The notes beneath the pieces were generated by a model. That model did no database searches. It had not been told where the DNA came from and saw only the letters and a list, made by a program, of their open reading frames with translations. Shown one piece after another: positions 63,476 to 64,000 of a stretch of DNA of 64,000 nt (position 1 is the stretch's first letter; the number at the start of each line of letters is the position of its first letter). The DNA is from Amycolatopsis solani. GTDB taxonomy: Bacteria; Actinomycetota; Actinomycetes; Mycobacteriales; Pseudonocardiaceae. The position numbers and the translations under genes were made by a program. The DNA lies in assembly GCF_033441515.1 (NCBI RefSeq), contig NZ_JAWQJT010000001.1:2480001-2544000 (forward strand), in the 5' to 3' direction.

Positions 63476-64000
63476 GCGACGTCCAGGGGCAGCAGCCGGT
63501 GGGTCTCGGCGGTGACCGGGCACTGCTCGGCGTCGAGATCGCCGATGCGTCCGCCCGCGGCGACGACCGCGGCGGGGCAGCCCTTGCCGCAGGCGGATTC
63601 GAGGCTGCAGGACGTACAGGTCGGGTTCGCGCCGACCTGGAACCGCTCGTGGAAGCGGTACGCGTCGAGGCGGGCGGCGAGGTCGCGGTCGGTGAAGATG
63701 TTGCCGACGATGAAGTCGGTGTCGGGGTGGCGAGAGATCGGGGTGCGGGCGGCGAAGACGAGGTAGGAGCAGACGGTGACCTCGCCCGGGGTGAAGACGT
63801 AGATGATCGTTCCGGCTTCGCAGCCGGCGAGGGGTTTGCCGTCGGTGTTGGGGAAGCGGATGTGGGCGATGTCGAGGTCGGGGCCGTCGAACGGGGTAGT
63901 CAGTTCGAAGATCTCCTGCATGTGCATGGTGGTCTTCGCGAGTTTCCGCTGGGACTTCACGCCGCGGCCCATACTGCCCAGCGGGTTGAGCAGCACGTAG
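63472..64000 (-). CDS. Radical SAM/SPASM-domain protein, C-terminal part (cut by window edge)
   Basis: The last ~175 residues; the frame is open through the right edge, so the radical SAM core is outside. Cys residues in PLAGCEAGT, TVCSYLVF, NPTCTSCSLESACGKGCPA and EQCPV form a SPASM auxiliary-cluster pattern. SPASM enzymes typically modify ribosomal peptides or install radical cross-links. The operon partner genes (kinase, EEP, Nudix) point to a nucleotide-linked pathway. Confidence 0.75.
   Translation of the reverse strand, partial: YVLLNPLGSMGRGVKSQRKLAKTTMHMQEIFELTTPFDGPDLDIAHIRFPNTDGKPLAGCEAGTIIYVFTPGEVTVCSYLVFAARTPISRHPDTDFIVGNIFTDRDLAARLDAYRFHERFQVGANPTCTSCSLESACGKGCPAAVVAAGGRIGDLDAEQCPVTAETHRLLPLDVA

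Overview
The window reads as a chromosomal segment of a high-GC, mycelial actinomycete, most likely Pseudonocardiaceae and Amycolatopsis-like. This is inferred from strong G/C third-position bias, frequent GTG starts with ATGA/GTGA overlaps, DtxR/IdeR-type iron boxes, an actinobacterial SOS box, and the gene order eno - divIC-like - DUF501 - ppx, which is also found in mycobacteria. No 16S gene is present, so the genus is an inference.

Positions 1-35,650 look like stable chromosome. In order they hold: the 3' end of a FAD monooxygenase followed 8 bp later by a HelD/HelR-type RNA polymerase remodelling ATPase (a probable rifamycin-resistance pair); a PPOX / SGNH hydrolase / TetR operon; an EfeUOB iron-uptake operon with two iron boxes; a lytic transglycosylase-like gene; the enolase-divIC-DUF501-transglycosylase-ppx region; a complete oligopeptide ABC transporter (SBP, two permeases, two ATPases); a secreted subtilisin; three paralogous membrane proteins; an S10 carboxypeptidase; a decayed endonuclease V next to a family 5 uracil-DNA glycosylase; type II NADH dehydrogenase; an NrtR-like Nudix regulator; a two-gene nucleoside phosphorylase / membrane protein unit that resembles a conflict system; and a GH18 chitinase with a ricin-B lectin tail.

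From the tRNA at 35,680 onward the window turns into an accessory island. A frameshifted large serine recombinase runs into the tRNA. It is followed by a tRNA 3' remnant with a terminator, a decayed imuA'-like fragment, an nSTAND-WD40 protein split by one frameshift, and an IS481-type transposase gene interrupted by a complete IS110-type element.

From about 46.2 to 57.1 kb lies a visibly lower-GC cluster. A plus-strand operon encodes GT2, GT4, a NodB-like deacetylase and a glycoside-hydrolase-like protein. A minus-strand operon encodes carbamoyltransferase, aldo/keto reductase, radical SAM, GT2 and a CelD-like acyltransferase. A THUMP-like methyltransferase sits between them. Together they suggest assembly and decoration of a carbamoylated glycan or glycoconjugate. 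The product is unknown.

The right end carries an orphan imuA' gene behind an SOS box, a GNAT protein, an LLM flavin enzyme and two Nudix hydrolases. It ends with a minus-strand operon of radical SAM/SPASM (cut by the window edge), thymidylate-kinase-like protein, endonuclease/exonuclease/phosphatase and Nudix, which looks like an uncharacterised nucleotide-linked modification system.
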